Of a stretch of DNA of 37,709 nt, positions 16,914 through 25,243 are shown piece after piece. Origin of the DNA: a bacterium (GTDB lineage Bacteria > Margulisbacteria > Marinamargulisbacteria > JAHFDA01). The stretch's first letter is position 1. Every line of letters starts with the position of its first letter. The stretch spans positions 1 to 37,709 of the forward strand of contig JAHFDA010000027.1 of NCBI GenBank assembly GCA_023249225.1, read 5' to 3'. Made by a program: the position numbers and the translations under genes. The notes under the pieces were generated by a model. The model was not told the DNA's origin. It made no database searches and worked only from the letters and a program-made list of their open reading frames with translations.

Positions 16914-18137
16914 CTATGCAGCCAGGGCGCGTGTCGCACCGTACACATTAATGTCCTTGGCCAAGGGGCCGTCAAGCTTTACATCCGCCAGCACCCATTG
17001 CCGATCAATGTCATTAGGTAGCTGTGATTTCCATTTAAGCAAAGCCTCGGCATGTTTTGGATGGGGTGTCATGGTGCTCTTGATTTCAATTAAACTAAGT
17101 TTGCCGCCGATATCCACCGCCACATCAACCTCCAACTTGTCTTCAGTGCGCAAGCTATACATGTTTGCCGACTCGCCGTGATGCAAATACCTTTTCCACA
17201 GATCCACCACCACGGCGGTCTCAAACAACGCACCGTAGGCCGGACTATGTAGCAGGCTATTGACGTCAGGCATGTTCATGAGATACGTTGCCAGGCCGGT
17301 ATCGGAAAAATAAAGTTTGGGACTTTTAACCAGGCGCTTGTTTAAATTGCGGAAATACGGCGGCAACAAAAAAACCAGATAACTGGCTTCGAGCACCGAA
17401 AGCCACTTGGCAGCGGTGGGCACGGCAATTCCAATGTCTTTGGCAAGATCGGTGAGATCCAGCATTTGTCCGCTGCGGATGGCGACCGCCCGCATAAAGC
17501 GCTCAAAATCTCTTAAATTACCCACATTCAGGACTTGCCGGACATCCCGCTCCAGGTAAGTGGTCATGTAGGATGCCGCCCAAATATTTTTATCGAGCCG
17601 CCGCTGCTTGTAGAGTTCTGGATACGAACCGCGCCAAATCCACGACGCCATGGGCAGCAGCTTGCCGGGGGGCGCGGATCTGATTTGAGATAGCCAACGC
17701 GATACGTTTAGACTCTTCATGCCTCGATTGTGCGCTTCGGCATAGCTTAGGGGCAGCAGGCTAAAAACAGCCACGCGGCCTGCCAACGACTCGGTGACAC
17801 CCTGCATCAGCGCAAAATTTTGTGACCCGGTTATAATCCACTGGCCGGGTTTGCGATCATGCCGGTCGATATGCATCTTGATATACGGCAGGAGTTCGGG
17901 AGCGTTTTGAATTTCATCCACGATAACGGGAAACCTTAGCTGCGCCAGCCATGCTTCAGGATCTTCGCCAATACGCAAGCGTAAGGCCGGATCTTCCAGA
18001 GAAACGTAATGAGCGGCAGGCAAGTAGGCTTTAAGAAAGCTGGTTTTGCCGGATTGGCGCGGACCCGTTAAAACAACCCCCGGAAAATGTTTCAGGTTTT
18101 TTTTAACTGTCGGCCAAAGCGTTCGAGCGTAAAACAT
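16914..18137 (-). CDS. AAA+ ATPase with C-terminal DUF4143 domain
   Basis: The 407-residue protein belongs to the AAA_14/DUF4143 group of unknown cellular role. Walker A GPRQSGKT sits at about 24-31, Walker B VIVDEIQN at about 71-78 and the sensor motif ITGSQNF at about 102-108. A winged-helix-like region (about 210-260) precedes the DUF4143 domain, which has a PD-(D/E)xK-like pattern (EVDVAV, then LIEIKS), suggesting a nuclease-fold remnant. Such genes are common as single mobile-looking cargo. It is monocistronic here. Nothing indicates its target. Confidence 0.85.
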   Translation of the reverse strand: MFYARTLWPTVKKNLKHFPGVVLTGPRQSGKTSFLKAYLPAAHYVSLEDPALRLRIGEDPEAWLAQLRFPVIVDEIQNAPELLPYIKMHIDRHDRKPGQWIITGSQNFALMQGVTESLAGRVAVFSLLPLSYAEAHNRGMKSLNVSRWLSQIRSAPPGKLLPMASWIWRGSYPELYKQRRLDKNIWAASYMTTYLERDVRQVLNVGNLRDFERFMRAVAIRSGQMLDLTDLAKDIGIAVPTAAKWLSVLEASYLVFLLPPYFRNLNKRLVKSPKLYFSDTGLATYLMNMPDVNSLLHSPAYGALFETAVVVDLWKRYLHHGESANMYSLRTEDKLEVDVAVDIGGKLSLIEIKSTMTPHPKHAEALLKWKSQLPNDIDRQWVLADVKLDGPLAKDINVYGATRALAA

Positions 18138-18185
18138 GGATTGATTGTACCCCGGTTTTTTAAAATTGAAACTTAAAATTCCGGG

Positions 18186-18272
18186 CTACAACTCCATTGC
18201 TTTTATTCCTTGGTCCCAGGGCAGGGCCAGAACGCGTTCAATTTTCTTGGCCAGGGGATCCAGTGACAGGAT
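18186..18272 (-). pseudogene. Possible C-terminal remnant of a lost gene
   Basis: In the 168-bp gap between the kinase and ATPase genes, the minus strand reads LDPLAKKIERVLALP, then WDQGIKAMEL and a TAG at 18186-18188, preceded by an in-frame stop only a few codons upstream. The composition looks protein-like, and a loose CCCGG/CCGGG hairpin follows at 18151-18185. It may be the tail of a deleted gene. I cannot name a parent family. Confidence 0.25.
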
Positions 18273-18305
18273 TTATGGATCTTAGTCCACTGAATAGGAA
18301 TAATT

Positions 18306-19175
18306 CTAAAATCCAAGTAGCTCCAAACTTTGTTCCACTTGATGTATATAGCCACCCCCAAACAAGCGCACGTGCACGAGTAGCGGGTAGAGGTTATAAA
18401 TGTGTCGACGGGTTTCGAAAAATCCGGGGGCAATGGTGAGTTTTTTTTCGTAGCACTCAAAAAACCGTTTTCCAAAAGTTCCGAACAAGGTGATAAACGC
18501 CAGCTCGATTTCTGGATGGCCGTAGTAGATGGCCGGGTCGATGAAGCCGCTTATTCTTTTGCCGTTGGTAAGCACGTTGCCGGACCAGATGTCGCCGTGG
18601 AGCAGCGCTGCCTGCTCCGGTTCCGTCAAAAGTTCCGGAAGCTGCGCGGACAGACTTTCGATGCGTTTTAAAGTTTCGGAGGGCAGGCGACCCGTTTGGT
18701 GGGCAACATGTGCCATGTAAAGAAGCCGCTGTTTCCGAAAGAATTCGATCCACGAAGGGGTCCAGGGATTGGGTTGATGCAGGCCGCCGATGAGGGTGTC
18801 GAATTCAAATCCGCAACGCGCCTGGGTGATACCGTGCAGTTCCGCCAAAAGGTGGGCAGCGTGCTCTTCCACCGTTGGAGCAATGCTTCCGCTTCCGTCG
18901 ATGTATTCCATGACGAGCAAGGGGTCAGAGTTGTGCCGCACTTTTGGAACGGGCAGTTGGCTGTGCTGCTTCAGGTACTGCAGCATGAGGCCTTCGATGG
19001 AGAGGGTGGCGTTTGGGCCCTCGGCTATTTTGACTACCCAGCGCGTGTTGTCAGAAAGGTCGATGCGGTAAACTTCGCCCACGCAACCCCCGCTCAAGGG
19101 GCTGATACTTTTGATATTCTGACCTAGGACAGCGCTGATTTTTATGCGGAGGGCTTCAGGTGGTGTTTGGCGCAT
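18306..19175 (-). CDS. Fructosamine/ketosamine 3-kinase family protein
   Basis: The 289-residue product fits the FN3K family, kinases that phosphorylate ketoamines on glycated proteins or free amines so that the adduct falls off. Kinase features are the SGGCVGEVYRI glycine loop (about 28-38), Lys in WVVKIAEG, HGDIWSGNVL (catalytic loop, Asp) and GFIDPAIYYGHPE (the DFG-like metal site). It overlaps the LMW-PTP gene by 34 bp, and no alternative start fits. Bacterial FN3K homologues studied so far prefer ribulosamines and erythrulosamines, and LMW-PTP-type proteins can act as ribulosamine-5-phosphatases, so the pairing suggests a deglycation route. Confidence 0.9.
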   Translation of the reverse strand: MRQTPPEALRIKISAVLGQNIKSISPLSGGCVGEVYRIDLSDNTRWVVKIAEGPNATLSIEGLMLQYLKQHSQLPVPKVRHNSDPLLVMEYIDGSGSIAPTVEEHAAHLLAELHGITQARCGFEFDTLIGGLHQPNPWTPSWIEFFRKQRLLYMAHVAHQTGRLPSETLKRIESLSAQLPELLTEPEQAALLHGDIWSGNVLTNGKRISGFIDPAIYYGHPEIELAFITLFGTFGKRFFECYEKKLTIAPGFFETRRHIYNLYPLLVHVRLFGGGYIHQVEQSLELLGF

Positions 19176-19636
19176 AAATGATCCAGTAATTTTTGACAGG
19201 CGACTTCTAAGAGGTCAAGCACGTGGTCAAAGCCATGCGGGCCCCCGTAATAAGGATCGGGAACCGAAGTGGTTTTAAGTTCGGGTGCATACGACAGCAA
19301 CAATTTGAGCTTGTGTTTTTCTTCACGTGGACACAGGGTGTCAAGCGCCCAATAATTGTCTTCGTCCATGGCCAGCACATAATCAAAGTTTTTAAAGTCG
19401 TTTTTGTGCACCTGACGGGCGCGTTGCGCGCTTAGATCCATGCCGCGTTGCAAGGCCGCCCACTGTGATCTTGAATCGGGCGCCTCGTCCACATGGTAGT
19501 TGTGGGTGCCAGCCGAGTCGATTTTAAAATGCGTTGCAAGGTTTTGTGCGGCCACTTGTTTTTCAAAGACGCCTTGTGCGCTGGGCGAACGGCAGATGTT
19601 GCCGGTGCAGACAAACAAAACTTTAACGGGGCTCAT
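19142..19636 (-). CDS. Low-molecular-weight protein-tyrosine-phosphatase family
   Basis: The 164-residue product carries the P-loop CTGNICRS near the N-terminus (C-x5-R, nucleophile Cys11) and the general-acid loop DPYYGG, so the phosphatase should be active. Other family features are DSAGTHNYHVDEAPD and DYVLAMDEDN. It overlaps the hydrolase gene by 4 bp (ATGA) and the FN3K gene by 34 bp. The substrate could be phosphotyrosine or, given the FN3K neighbour, a ketosamine 5-phosphate; the sequence alone does not decide. Confidence 0.92.
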   Translation of the reverse strand: MSPVKVLFVCTGNICRSPSAQGVFEKQVAAQNLATHFKIDSAGTHNYHVDEAPDSRSQWAALQRGMDLSAQRARQVHKNDFKNFDYVLAMDEDNYWALDTLCPREEKHKLKLLLSYAPELKTTSVPDPYYGGPHGFDHVLDLLEVACQKLLDHLCAKHHLKPSA

Positions 19637-20550
19637 GACCCAAGGTACTGGTTAAAAAAATCAGACACCTGTTTGGTGTATTCGCGCCGTTTGGTTTTAT
19701 ACGCGTCGGTGTGCCCGGCGGCAGGAACAATCCAAAGCTTGTTTTGCGGAAACTGTTTAATCTTTTCATACATTAAATAGGCGTTGGAGACCGGCACCAG
19801 TTGGTCTTTTTCGCCGTGAATGATAAAAATGGCGCGGTCGTTTAAGCGTTCCAGAGATCGTGCGGGCTGAATCTTGTACACGTCTATCCCGTACATGATT
19901 TGAGCCATGCCAATGATGCCCGGCGTAAACCAGCCGGGTAGACCGCTTTTTTTGGGCACCTCGCGGTCTAAGATTTCGCCCAGGTCCGCATAGGCGCTGT
20001 CCACCATCAGGGCGGGCACTTCGGGCAGGTCGGGCGCGGCCAAAAGTACGGTGGCGCCGCCCATCGACCAGCCTAAGAGACCTATTTTTCCGGGCGCAAA
20101 GCCACGTTTGCGCAAAAAATCCACGGCGCCCTGCACGTCGCGCACTTCATACTGCCCCAGCGAGAAACGTCGACCCTCGGATTCACCGTGACCACGCAGA
20201 TCAAACATCAAAATGTTGTATCCATACCAGGCCAGTTCGATGCCAATGTTGAGCAGTTTGATATCGGGATCAGCGCGATGGTGCCCCTTGCCATGCACCA
20301 TCACCAGCACGCGCGGGCTTTGCGGCGCCGGAATAAACCAGCCCTTAAGGGTCAGATGATCAACCCGCGAGGGGAACGACACGTCTTCGGCATAGATGCT
20401 GTGCTGGGACGGATTGACCGTAATGGGTTCGCGTTCGGCATGGGTCAACGACGATGCCATGTACGCGCACAGACCAAGATACAGAAGCAATACAGCCAGC
20501 GGTGTTGCGATGACCGCGATAAACCAGCGTTGCTGAAGCAATTTTTTCAT
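19633..20550 (-). CDS. Membrane-anchored alpha/beta hydrolase
   Basis: A 305-residue serine hydrolase with an N-terminal transmembrane helix (about 9-31) and the catalytic part probably on the periplasmic side. Motifs are VMVHGKGHH (oxyanion region), FDLRGHGES, the nucleophile elbow GWSMGG, the acid in IIHGEKDQLVP and the catalytic His in AAGHTDAY. It resembles the BEM46/FrsA-like esterase-peptidase group. It is coupled by 4-bp overlaps to pdxH upstream and the phosphatase downstream. Substrate unknown. Confidence 0.88.
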   Translation of the reverse strand: MKKLLQQRWFIAVIATPLAVLLLYLGLCAYMASSLTHAEREPITVNPSQHSIYAEDVSFPSRVDHLTLKGWFIPAPQSPRVLVMVHGKGHHRADPDIKLLNIGIELAWYGYNILMFDLRGHGESEGRRFSLGQYEVRDVQGAVDFLRKRGFAPGKIGLLGWSMGGATVLLAAPDLPEVPALMVDSAYADLGEILDREVPKKSGLPGWFTPGIIGMAQIMYGIDVYKIQPARSLERLNDRAIFIIHGEKDQLVPVSNAYLMYEKIKQFPQNKLWIVPAAGHTDAYKTKRREYTKQVSDFFNQYLGS

Positions 20551-21203
20551 GGTGCCAGGCGTTCGATGACCCAGTTTTCACCATCGCGCCCGTAGCGCAA
20601 GCGGTCATGAAAACGGTTGGGTCGACCCTGCCAAAACTCGACGCTGCTGGGAATCAGGCAGTAACCGCCCCAGTGCGGCGGCAACGGAATGTCGGCATCG
20701 GGATAACGTTTTTCAAGCTCGGCAAAGCGTTTTTCGAGCGTGGCACGGTCGGCCACCGGCGTGCTTTGGTTAGATGTCCAGGCAGCCAGCTTTGCGCCAC
20801 GCGGACGGCTACGGAAATAGTTTTCAGATTCCTCCCGCGTCAGGCGTTCTACCATGCCAATGACCACCACTTGCCGCTCGAGGGTAGCCCAATAAAACAC
20901 CAGACTGGCTTGCGGGTTGTCTTTGAGATCGCGGCCCTTGCGGCTTTCGTAGCTGGTAAAAAACGTAAAACCACGGGGGGTGACTTCTTTTAATAACACC
21001 GTGCGCGCCGAAGGCTGGCCAGCCTTGCTGGCGGTGGCAAGCGTCATGGCTTCGGGGTGCAGAACGCCTGCGGTCTTGGCCTCGTCAAACCAGCAGCAAA
21101 ACTGGGTGATGGGATCTGCCGCCAGACTTTCGCGGTCAAACGGGTGATCCTGGTACTCGGGGCGTATGTCGGCGGTGCTTAAGCTGGTCATGTGATGTTT
21201 CAT
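20547..21203 (-). CDS. pdxH: Pyridoxamine/pyridoxine 5'-phosphate oxidase
   Basis: PdxH is an FMN enzyme that makes pyridoxal 5'-phosphate in the salvage and DXP-dependent routes. The 218-residue product is full length: ATASKAGQPSARTVLLKEV and FFTSYESRKGRDL (FMN and PLP contacts), WATLERQVVVIG, SRPRGAKLAAWTSNQS, and the C-terminal EFWQGRPNRFHDRLRY followed by WVIERLAP. M1 at 21203 is used; M5 at 21191 is possible. It lies 9 bp after the peroxiredoxin gene in the six-gene operon. Confidence 0.95.
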   Translation of the reverse strand: MKHHMTSLSTADIRPEYQDHPFDRESLAADPITQFCCWFDEAKTAGVLHPEAMTLATASKAGQPSARTVLLKEVTPRGFTFFTSYESRKGRDLKDNPQASLVFYWATLERQVVVIGMVERLTREESENYFRSRPRGAKLAAWTSNQSTPVADRATLEKRFAELEKRYPDADIPLPPHWGGYCLIPSSVEFWQGRPNRFHDRLRYGRDGENWVIERLAP

Positions 21204-21212
21204 TTCAGAGGC

Positions 21213-21737
21213 CTAGGCTTTGGCACTGGCAATCAGGGTTGTGAGCGTGTCCAGAACTTCCTGGGCATGGCCCTCGGCCTTGACGTGGGTCCACACCTTG
21301 GCCACCTGGCCACTGGGGTCAAGGATAAAGGTGCTGCGGACCACACCATAATATTCTTTTCCGTAATTTTGCTTAAGTTGCCAGACACCATAACTTTTAA
21401 GCATGCTCTGCTGCGGGTCGCTTAGCAGGGACAGCCGGAGTTTTTCTTTTTCGATAAAACGGCAATGCATTTGCGGCTCATCTGGGCTGACGCCATAGAT
21501 ACAGACATCCAGCTTGTCAAAATGGGGCCGCAGGGCGGTAAAGTCATTGGCCTGTATGGTGCAGCCAGAGGTGAGATCTTTGGGGTAAAAATACAACACC
21601 GTCCAGTGTCCTGAAAGATCGTGCAACGTAACAACTTTTTGATCCTGGTTGACCACGCTGAAGTCCGGAGCTTGTTGGCCCACATCGGGCAACTTGGATT
21701 GAGTGGATTGCGCTGCGTCTGTTTTAGAATTTAGCAT
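21213..21737 (-). CDS. Bcp/PrxQ-type peroxiredoxin
   Basis: A 174-residue thiol peroxidase that should reduce hydroperoxides. The active site is YFYPKDLTSGCT with peroxidatic Cys59. The common resolving Cys five residues on is absent (Asn64), and Ser replaces the usual Pro before the Gly. Cys92 (HCRF), 33 residues on, could serve as an alternative resolving Cys as in alpha-3-type PrxQ proteins, or the enzyme may be 1-Cys. I chose ATG 21737, with AGGAGA upstream, over a start at 21800 that overlaps thpR and adds unrelated residues. Confidence 0.9.
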   Translation of the reverse strand: MLNSKTDAAQSTQSKLPDVGQQAPDFSVVNQDQKVVTLHDLSGHWTVLYFYPKDLTSGCTIQANDFTALRPHFDKLDVCIYGVSPDEPQMHCRFIEKEKLRLSLLSDPQQSMLKSYGVWQLKQNYGKEYYGVVRSTFILDPSGQVAKVWTHVKAEGHAQEVLDTLTTLIASAKA

Positions 21738-21747
21738 GGGTTTCTCC

Positions 21748-22356
21748 TTATGATTGATTTGTGTTTTTCTCATGATCATACAACAGCAGTTTCTGCTCAA
21801 GCACGCTGGTCGTTTTAGGCCAAAGCGGGTAGGACGCCTCTACGGAATGGATGGCTCCCTTGCGCGTCAATTGACTGCGGTAAAGATTAAAACTTTCCGC
21901 CCTAAAGGGGATACTTTGAAATGTGCCAAATTCCCGCACATAAGCCTCCAGCCGGACCGGACTTACGGTTTTGAGACGTGCCAGCGTGACATGGGGCGTA
22001 AATTCTCTTTTCTCGCGTGCCAGGCCCAGTGTGTTTAGGCACTGCTCAATGGCGGTCTGCAAGGCCAGCAAGGGCTGGGGGCTTTCTGCCAGGCCTGTCC
22101 AGAGTACATGGCCTTGGCGGGCCGGTTTAAAATAACCAATACCCTGTAAAACCAGCTCAAAATGCTGCAACTTTAAGGTTTTGAGCGCGTCCTTGATGTC
22201 GGCATAAAGCTCATCGGAGCTTTCGCCGATAAAACGCAGCGTCAGGTGTAGCTGATCTTCGGGGATCCAATGTGCTTCGGGCAGGCCGTGGCATAGCTTG
22301 GTCAGTTGCGCCACAACGGTATCGGGAAGATCGATGGCGATAAACAAACGGCGCAT
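21748..22356 (-). CDS. thpR: RNA 2',3'-cyclic phosphodiesterase (LigT/ThpR)
   Basis: A 2H phosphoesterase family member that opens 2',3'-cyclic phosphates on RNA; its cellular role is unclear. Both HxTx motifs are present (HLTLRFIG and HVTLARLK), with MRRLFIAIDLP at the start. ATG 22356 is preferred; a GTG lies one codon earlier at 22359. The protein of about 202 residues has a C-terminal extension of about 20 residues beyond the usual end. It is the first gene of the six-gene minus-strand operon. Confidence 0.9.
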   Translation of the reverse strand: MRRLFIAIDLPDTVVAQLTKLCHGLPEAHWIPEDQLHLTLRFIGESSDELYADIKDALKTLKLQHFELVLQGIGYFKPARQGHVLWTGLAESPQPLLALQTAIEQCLNTLGLAREKREFTPHVTLARLKTVSPVRLEAYVREFGTFQSIPFRAESFNLYRSQLTRKGAIHSVEASYPLWPKTTSVLEQKLLLYDHEKNTNQS

Positions 22357-22362
22357 CACTTC

Positions 22363-22368
22363 ATTATA
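22363..22368 (-). promoter_or_regulatory. Candidate -10 box of the thpR-to-FN3K operon
   Basis: A perfect TATAAT on the minus strand lies only 6 bases before the thpR ATG. No good -35 is seen at 16-18 bp. Transcription from it would begin at or very near the start codon, giving a leaderless message. Confidence 0.35.
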
Positions 22369-22421
22369 AATTCAAGCAAGTTAAAAGGGGCAGCTACTTT
22401 GAACTTTTAACTTTCAACTTT

Positions 22422-22501
22422 AGCCCGCACTATTCATACTCTCTTGTAGCGGGCTCCCGTGTGTAGGTGTCCGTTTCATATGCGTGAATAATCCGGGTTA
22501 G
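22422..22501. repeat. Dispersed imperfect-palindrome repeat, copy 2
   Basis: This 80-bp copy of the 660-728 repeat fills the divergent gap between thpR and mutM and ends 8 bp before the mutM ATG. Its ends, AGCCCGCACTATTCATAC and GCGTGAATAATCCGGGTT, are imperfect inverted repeats. An inner GCGGGCTCCCG is also self-complementary in part. It has 11 bp that copy 1 lacks. Confidence 0.75.
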
Positions 22502-22509
22502 ACTAGGGC

Positions 22510-23361
22510 ATGCCCGAACTTCCCGAAGTCGAAGCCATCCGCCGCGGATTGGAACCCGATCTGGTCGGGCGCAGTATCGCGCGTGTGCGCCAGAGCTGGG
22601 GCCGAAGCACAGCGCCGCAAACGCCCGCATGGTTTCGGAGCCACGTTGAGGGACAAAAAATTTCCGGCACGGGACGCATCGGCAAGTATCTTAAAATTCA
22701 CTTTGCAAGCGGCGATACCCTGGTGATTCACTTGCGCATGACTGGACAGCTGCGGGTGACTCCGGAAGCAGGGCGGCATGTTTCGGCAGAAACTCCCGTT
22801 CGGTATGAACGCCTCCACTTTGAATTGGACAATGCTTCCTGCTTGCGATTTTTCGACCAGCGCAAATTTGGACGGGCATGGCTGGTGACAGCGGGGGAGG
22901 GACGGAATTTTAAGTCGTTGGCACGGCTGGGTTGCGATGCCCTTGATCCGGCATTCACGGCAGCACGATTCCAGACGCTGCTTTGCGTACGTCGCCGCCA
23001 GATCAAGCCGCTGCTGCTCGACCAGTCGGTGATTGCCGGACTTGGAAACATTTATGTGGACGAAGCGCTTTTTTGTAGCGGTATTCACCCGCTTTCGATT
23101 TCACAATCTGTTCCAGCAGCGCGTCTTAAACAACTGTGGAAGGCCATGCGCGATGTCTTGACCGAATCCATCCGTTATCAGGGCACCACCTTTCGCGACT
23201 ACCGCACGGCACGCGGGGAACGGGGCGGTTTTTTTGAGCGGTTGCAAGTTTATGGTCGCGGCGGTAAAGCGTGCGTGAACTGCGGCAAAAAAATTCTCAA
23301 GCTACGCGTGGCGCAGCGCGGGACACATGTATGTGCGCGTTGCCAGCGGAAGTTTGCTTGA
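22510..23361 (+). CDS. mutM: Formamidopyrimidine-DNA glycosylase
   Basis: MutM/Fpg removes oxidised purines such as 8-oxoguanine and nicks the abasic site. The 283-residue product begins MPELPEVE, which after Met removal exposes catalytic Pro1 and Glu2. The conserved Lys in RIGKYLKI, GLGNIYVDEALF (helix-two-turn-helix region), GTTFRDYR, and a C-terminal zinc finger (CVNC...CARC) complete the family set. A dispersed repeat lies directly upstream and may carry or disturb its promoter. It converges with ogt, another DNA repair gene. Confidence 0.96.
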   Translation: MPELPEVEAIRRGLEPDLVGRSIARVRQSWGRSTAPQTPAWFRSHVEGQKISGTGRIGKYLKIHFASGDTLVIHLRMTGQLRVTPEAGRHVSAETPVRYERLHFELDNASCLRFFDQRKFGRAWLVTAGEGRNFKSLARLGCDALDPAFTAARFQTLLCVRRRQIKPLLLDQSVIAGLGNIYVDEALFCSGIHPLSISQSVPAARLKQLWKAMRDVLTESIRYQGTTFRDYRTARGERGGFFERLQVYGRGGKACVNCGKKILKLRVAQRGTHVCARCQRKFA

Positions 23362-23386
23362 AAACTGAAATCATTTTAAAGGGTCG

Positions 23387-23842
23387 TTAACAATATCTCC
23401 GTTCATGTTCCAACAACCACTTTTTCCGCCACACACTGCTTGAATATCCGCCCAAAGTTCCAGCCGACGTGATGACGCGGTGACAAGGAACCAAAATCGG
23501 AATGCAGTTTTTTCCGTTGGCGCTGCCCACGGCCCGTACGGCTTTTGGATTTCGAATGGCCCGCGCGATGGCGGCGTAAGAGCGCGTTTGGCCGAAGGGA
23601 ATTTTTTGCAGGGCTTGCCAGGTTTGCGTTTGAAAGACGGTTCCGTTTTGTTCCAGCGGAACCGAAAACGTTTTCCGCTGACCTTTAAAATATTCCCGCA
23701 ACTCGCGCGCGCACTGGCGCAAACATGCGTGGGCCGCAGGCGAGTCTGAAGTTTTTTGGCTTGAAAAATCAATGGCAACGATGGCATGGGTGCTACCGTG
23801 GATGCGGATAAATCCAATGGGGCTGGAAATGGTGAGATGCAT
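23387..23842 (-). CDS. ogt: Methylated-DNA-[protein]-cysteine S-methyltransferase
   Basis: A suicidal repair protein that takes alkyl groups from O6-alkylguanine onto its active Cys. The 151-residue product has FQTQTWQALQKIPFGQTRSY (DNA-binding helix region), the Arg finger around NPKAVRAVG, the acceptor site PCHRV, and GGYSSSVWRKKWLLEHE. Length is typical of the Ogt group without the Ada regulatory domain. It is convergent with mutM (25 bp apart) and divergent from the paralogue operon. Confidence 0.94.
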   Translation of the reverse strand: MHLTISSPIGFIRIHGSTHAIVAIDFSSQKTSDSPAAHACLRQCARELREYFKGQRKTFSVPLEQNGTVFQTQTWQALQKIPFGQTRSYAAIARAIRNPKAVRAVGSANGKNCIPILVPCHRVITSAGTLGGYSSSVWRKKWLLEHERRYC

Positions 23843-23932
23843 CTTGTTGAATTATATCGATATTTAGACATACGAAGTAACGAAGTAAATCAATTCATTT
23901 GGCCGGAATACAAACGATATAGAAGTAACTCC

Positions 23933-25243
23933 ATGAATCATAAACATGTTGCGATCCGTCAACAGCCCGGACGGAGCGGAATCTACTGGGGTCGGTTCTG
24001 GCTGTACCTGCTGGGTTCGCTGGCGGCGTCCGTTATGTTGGGTCGGGCAGTAAGCGATTCAGAACAGCCTTGTGTGGGGGTGTCTTCCGATGTTCCAGTG
24101 GCCACACCTCCAGAAGCTCCCACGCTCAAAGACCAGGCCAACGAACGTGTCGAGGATATTCAGAAATATTTTGATGACCAGACAGAACCGCTGCCGTGGG
24201 ATTTTGCGGTTTTATATCAGGCGGTGTTTACGGCGTTGACGGTTCAAGACCAGGGGGGTACGCCCATTGCCTACAGCAATGATTTCGAGCAAGGTCGCTT
24301 GAGCGACGCCGAAATCTTTGTAAACTATTTTGGCGTTGCCAAAGAAACAGATCGCGGTGCCATTCTGCCCTATGTCCAGTTCTGCCGGAAATTCCGCAGC
24401 GAATTCATTCCGGCCGGATTGTATTCAGCAAGTGGTGGACAGAGCAGCGATTTCAATGAAGACTTTGCCCAGTTTTCTTCTGTGGCGGCTTTTTATACTC
24501 CGGAGGTCGAAGATCTGCTGGCGGCCAATGGCCCGGCTTTTATCGACGACATTTCCACGGCCTATGCCGTTACCACGCATCCGGATCTTAAAAAACTTTA
24601 CGATTATCGGACGCAGCTTGAGCATCGATTACTTTCACGCGTGGGAAAAAAGGTTTTACGAAAATACGACGATGACAATGTGGCCTTTATTTTTGCGCTC
24701 CGCCGTTTTCGAAGCATTGAGCTGATGAAGCTGTATCTGCTGCAAGATGCCTTGATTAACGACCGGGCCTTGCGTGACGTCATTTGGGCCACCATGATAC
24801 TTGATCTTTCGCCGCAGTTTTTTGACAGCGAGCTGGGGGGCGGCTTACAGCTACATCCGGATACGCTTTCGGTCACCATGACCTTGTCGTTACCGCAGCA
24901 GACCGGCAATGTGGATCGTGACCAGGTTTTTGTGGTGCAAGATATGCAAGCGCATATGCATTGGGCTACGTTTACGCGCTATCACCTGCATGCGATGGTG
25001 CTCGACAGCCATCAGTATGCGCGTCCTTCGGGCTCTTACTACCGTGACGGTGTTGGGCAGGTCGGGGACGTACTGGCATCGCACGGTTTGCACAGTTCTT
25101 CAGATCTGGTCATGACGCCGCTGGGAGAAGATCAGTTTTGCCTGGTCTACCTGCGTGCCCTGCCCGACGACGATTTGACGGCGCTCATCTTTAACCTGGG
25201 CATGTTTAACCTCGACGGAACCATGCCACGAGATTCAAAATGA
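23933..25243 (+). CDS. Membrane-anchored paralogue 1 of four; JAMM-like C-terminal motif, partly degenerate
   Basis: No known family recognised. The 436-residue product has a cytosolic tail, one transmembrane helix at about 18-38, and then a large domain likely outside the inner membrane. A helical middle region carries LSDAEIFVNYF (123-133), LPYVQFCRKFR and DDISTAY. The C-terminal part has ELGG (Glu300), YHLHA (His351, His353), ARPS (Ser366) and VMTPLGEDQF. Glu-x50-His-x-His-x12-Ser resembles the JAMM metalloprotease core, but the Asp expected two residues after the Ser is displaced (SGSYYRD). I chose ATG 23933, where the hydrophilic lead before the anchor begins; a longer frame from 23786 would run into ogt. 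It heads an operon whose genes overlap by 4 bp. Confidence 0.8.
   Translation: MNHKHVAIRQQPGRSGIYWGRFWLYLLGSLAASVMLGRAVSDSEQPCVGVSSDVPVATPPEAPTLKDQANERVEDIQKYFDDQTEPLPWDFAVLYQAVFTALTVQDQGGTPIAYSNDFEQGRLSDAEIFVNYFGVAKETDRGAILPYVQFCRKFRSEFIPAGLYSASGGQSSDFNEDFAQFSSVAAFYTPEVEDLLAANGPAFIDDISTAYAVTTHPDLKKLYDYRTQLEHRLLSRVGKKVLRKYDDDNVAFIFALRRFRSIELMKLYLLQDALINDRALRDVIWATMILDLSPQFFDSELGGGLQLHPDTLSVTMTLSLPQQTGNVDRDQVFVVQDMQAHMHWATFTRYHLHAMVLDSHQYARPSGSYYRDGVGQVGDVLASHGLHSSSDLVMTPLGEDQFCLVYLRALPDDDLTALIFNLGMFNLDGTMPRDSK

Noticed and set aside
16809-17021. Plus-strand frame of 70 residues before the ATPase gene
   Set aside because: It overlaps the 3' end of the ATPase gene, lacks a ribosome site and resembles no family.
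22498-23088. Minus-strand frame of 196 residues
   Set aside because: Antisense to mutM, which has full family motifs; no promoter or ribosome site is visible for it.
23786-23932. Longer N-terminus for paralogue 1
   Set aside because: It would overlap the start of ogt, adds residues unlike the other paralogues and leaves no divergent promoter space; ATG 23933 places the anchor as in paralogues 2 and 3.
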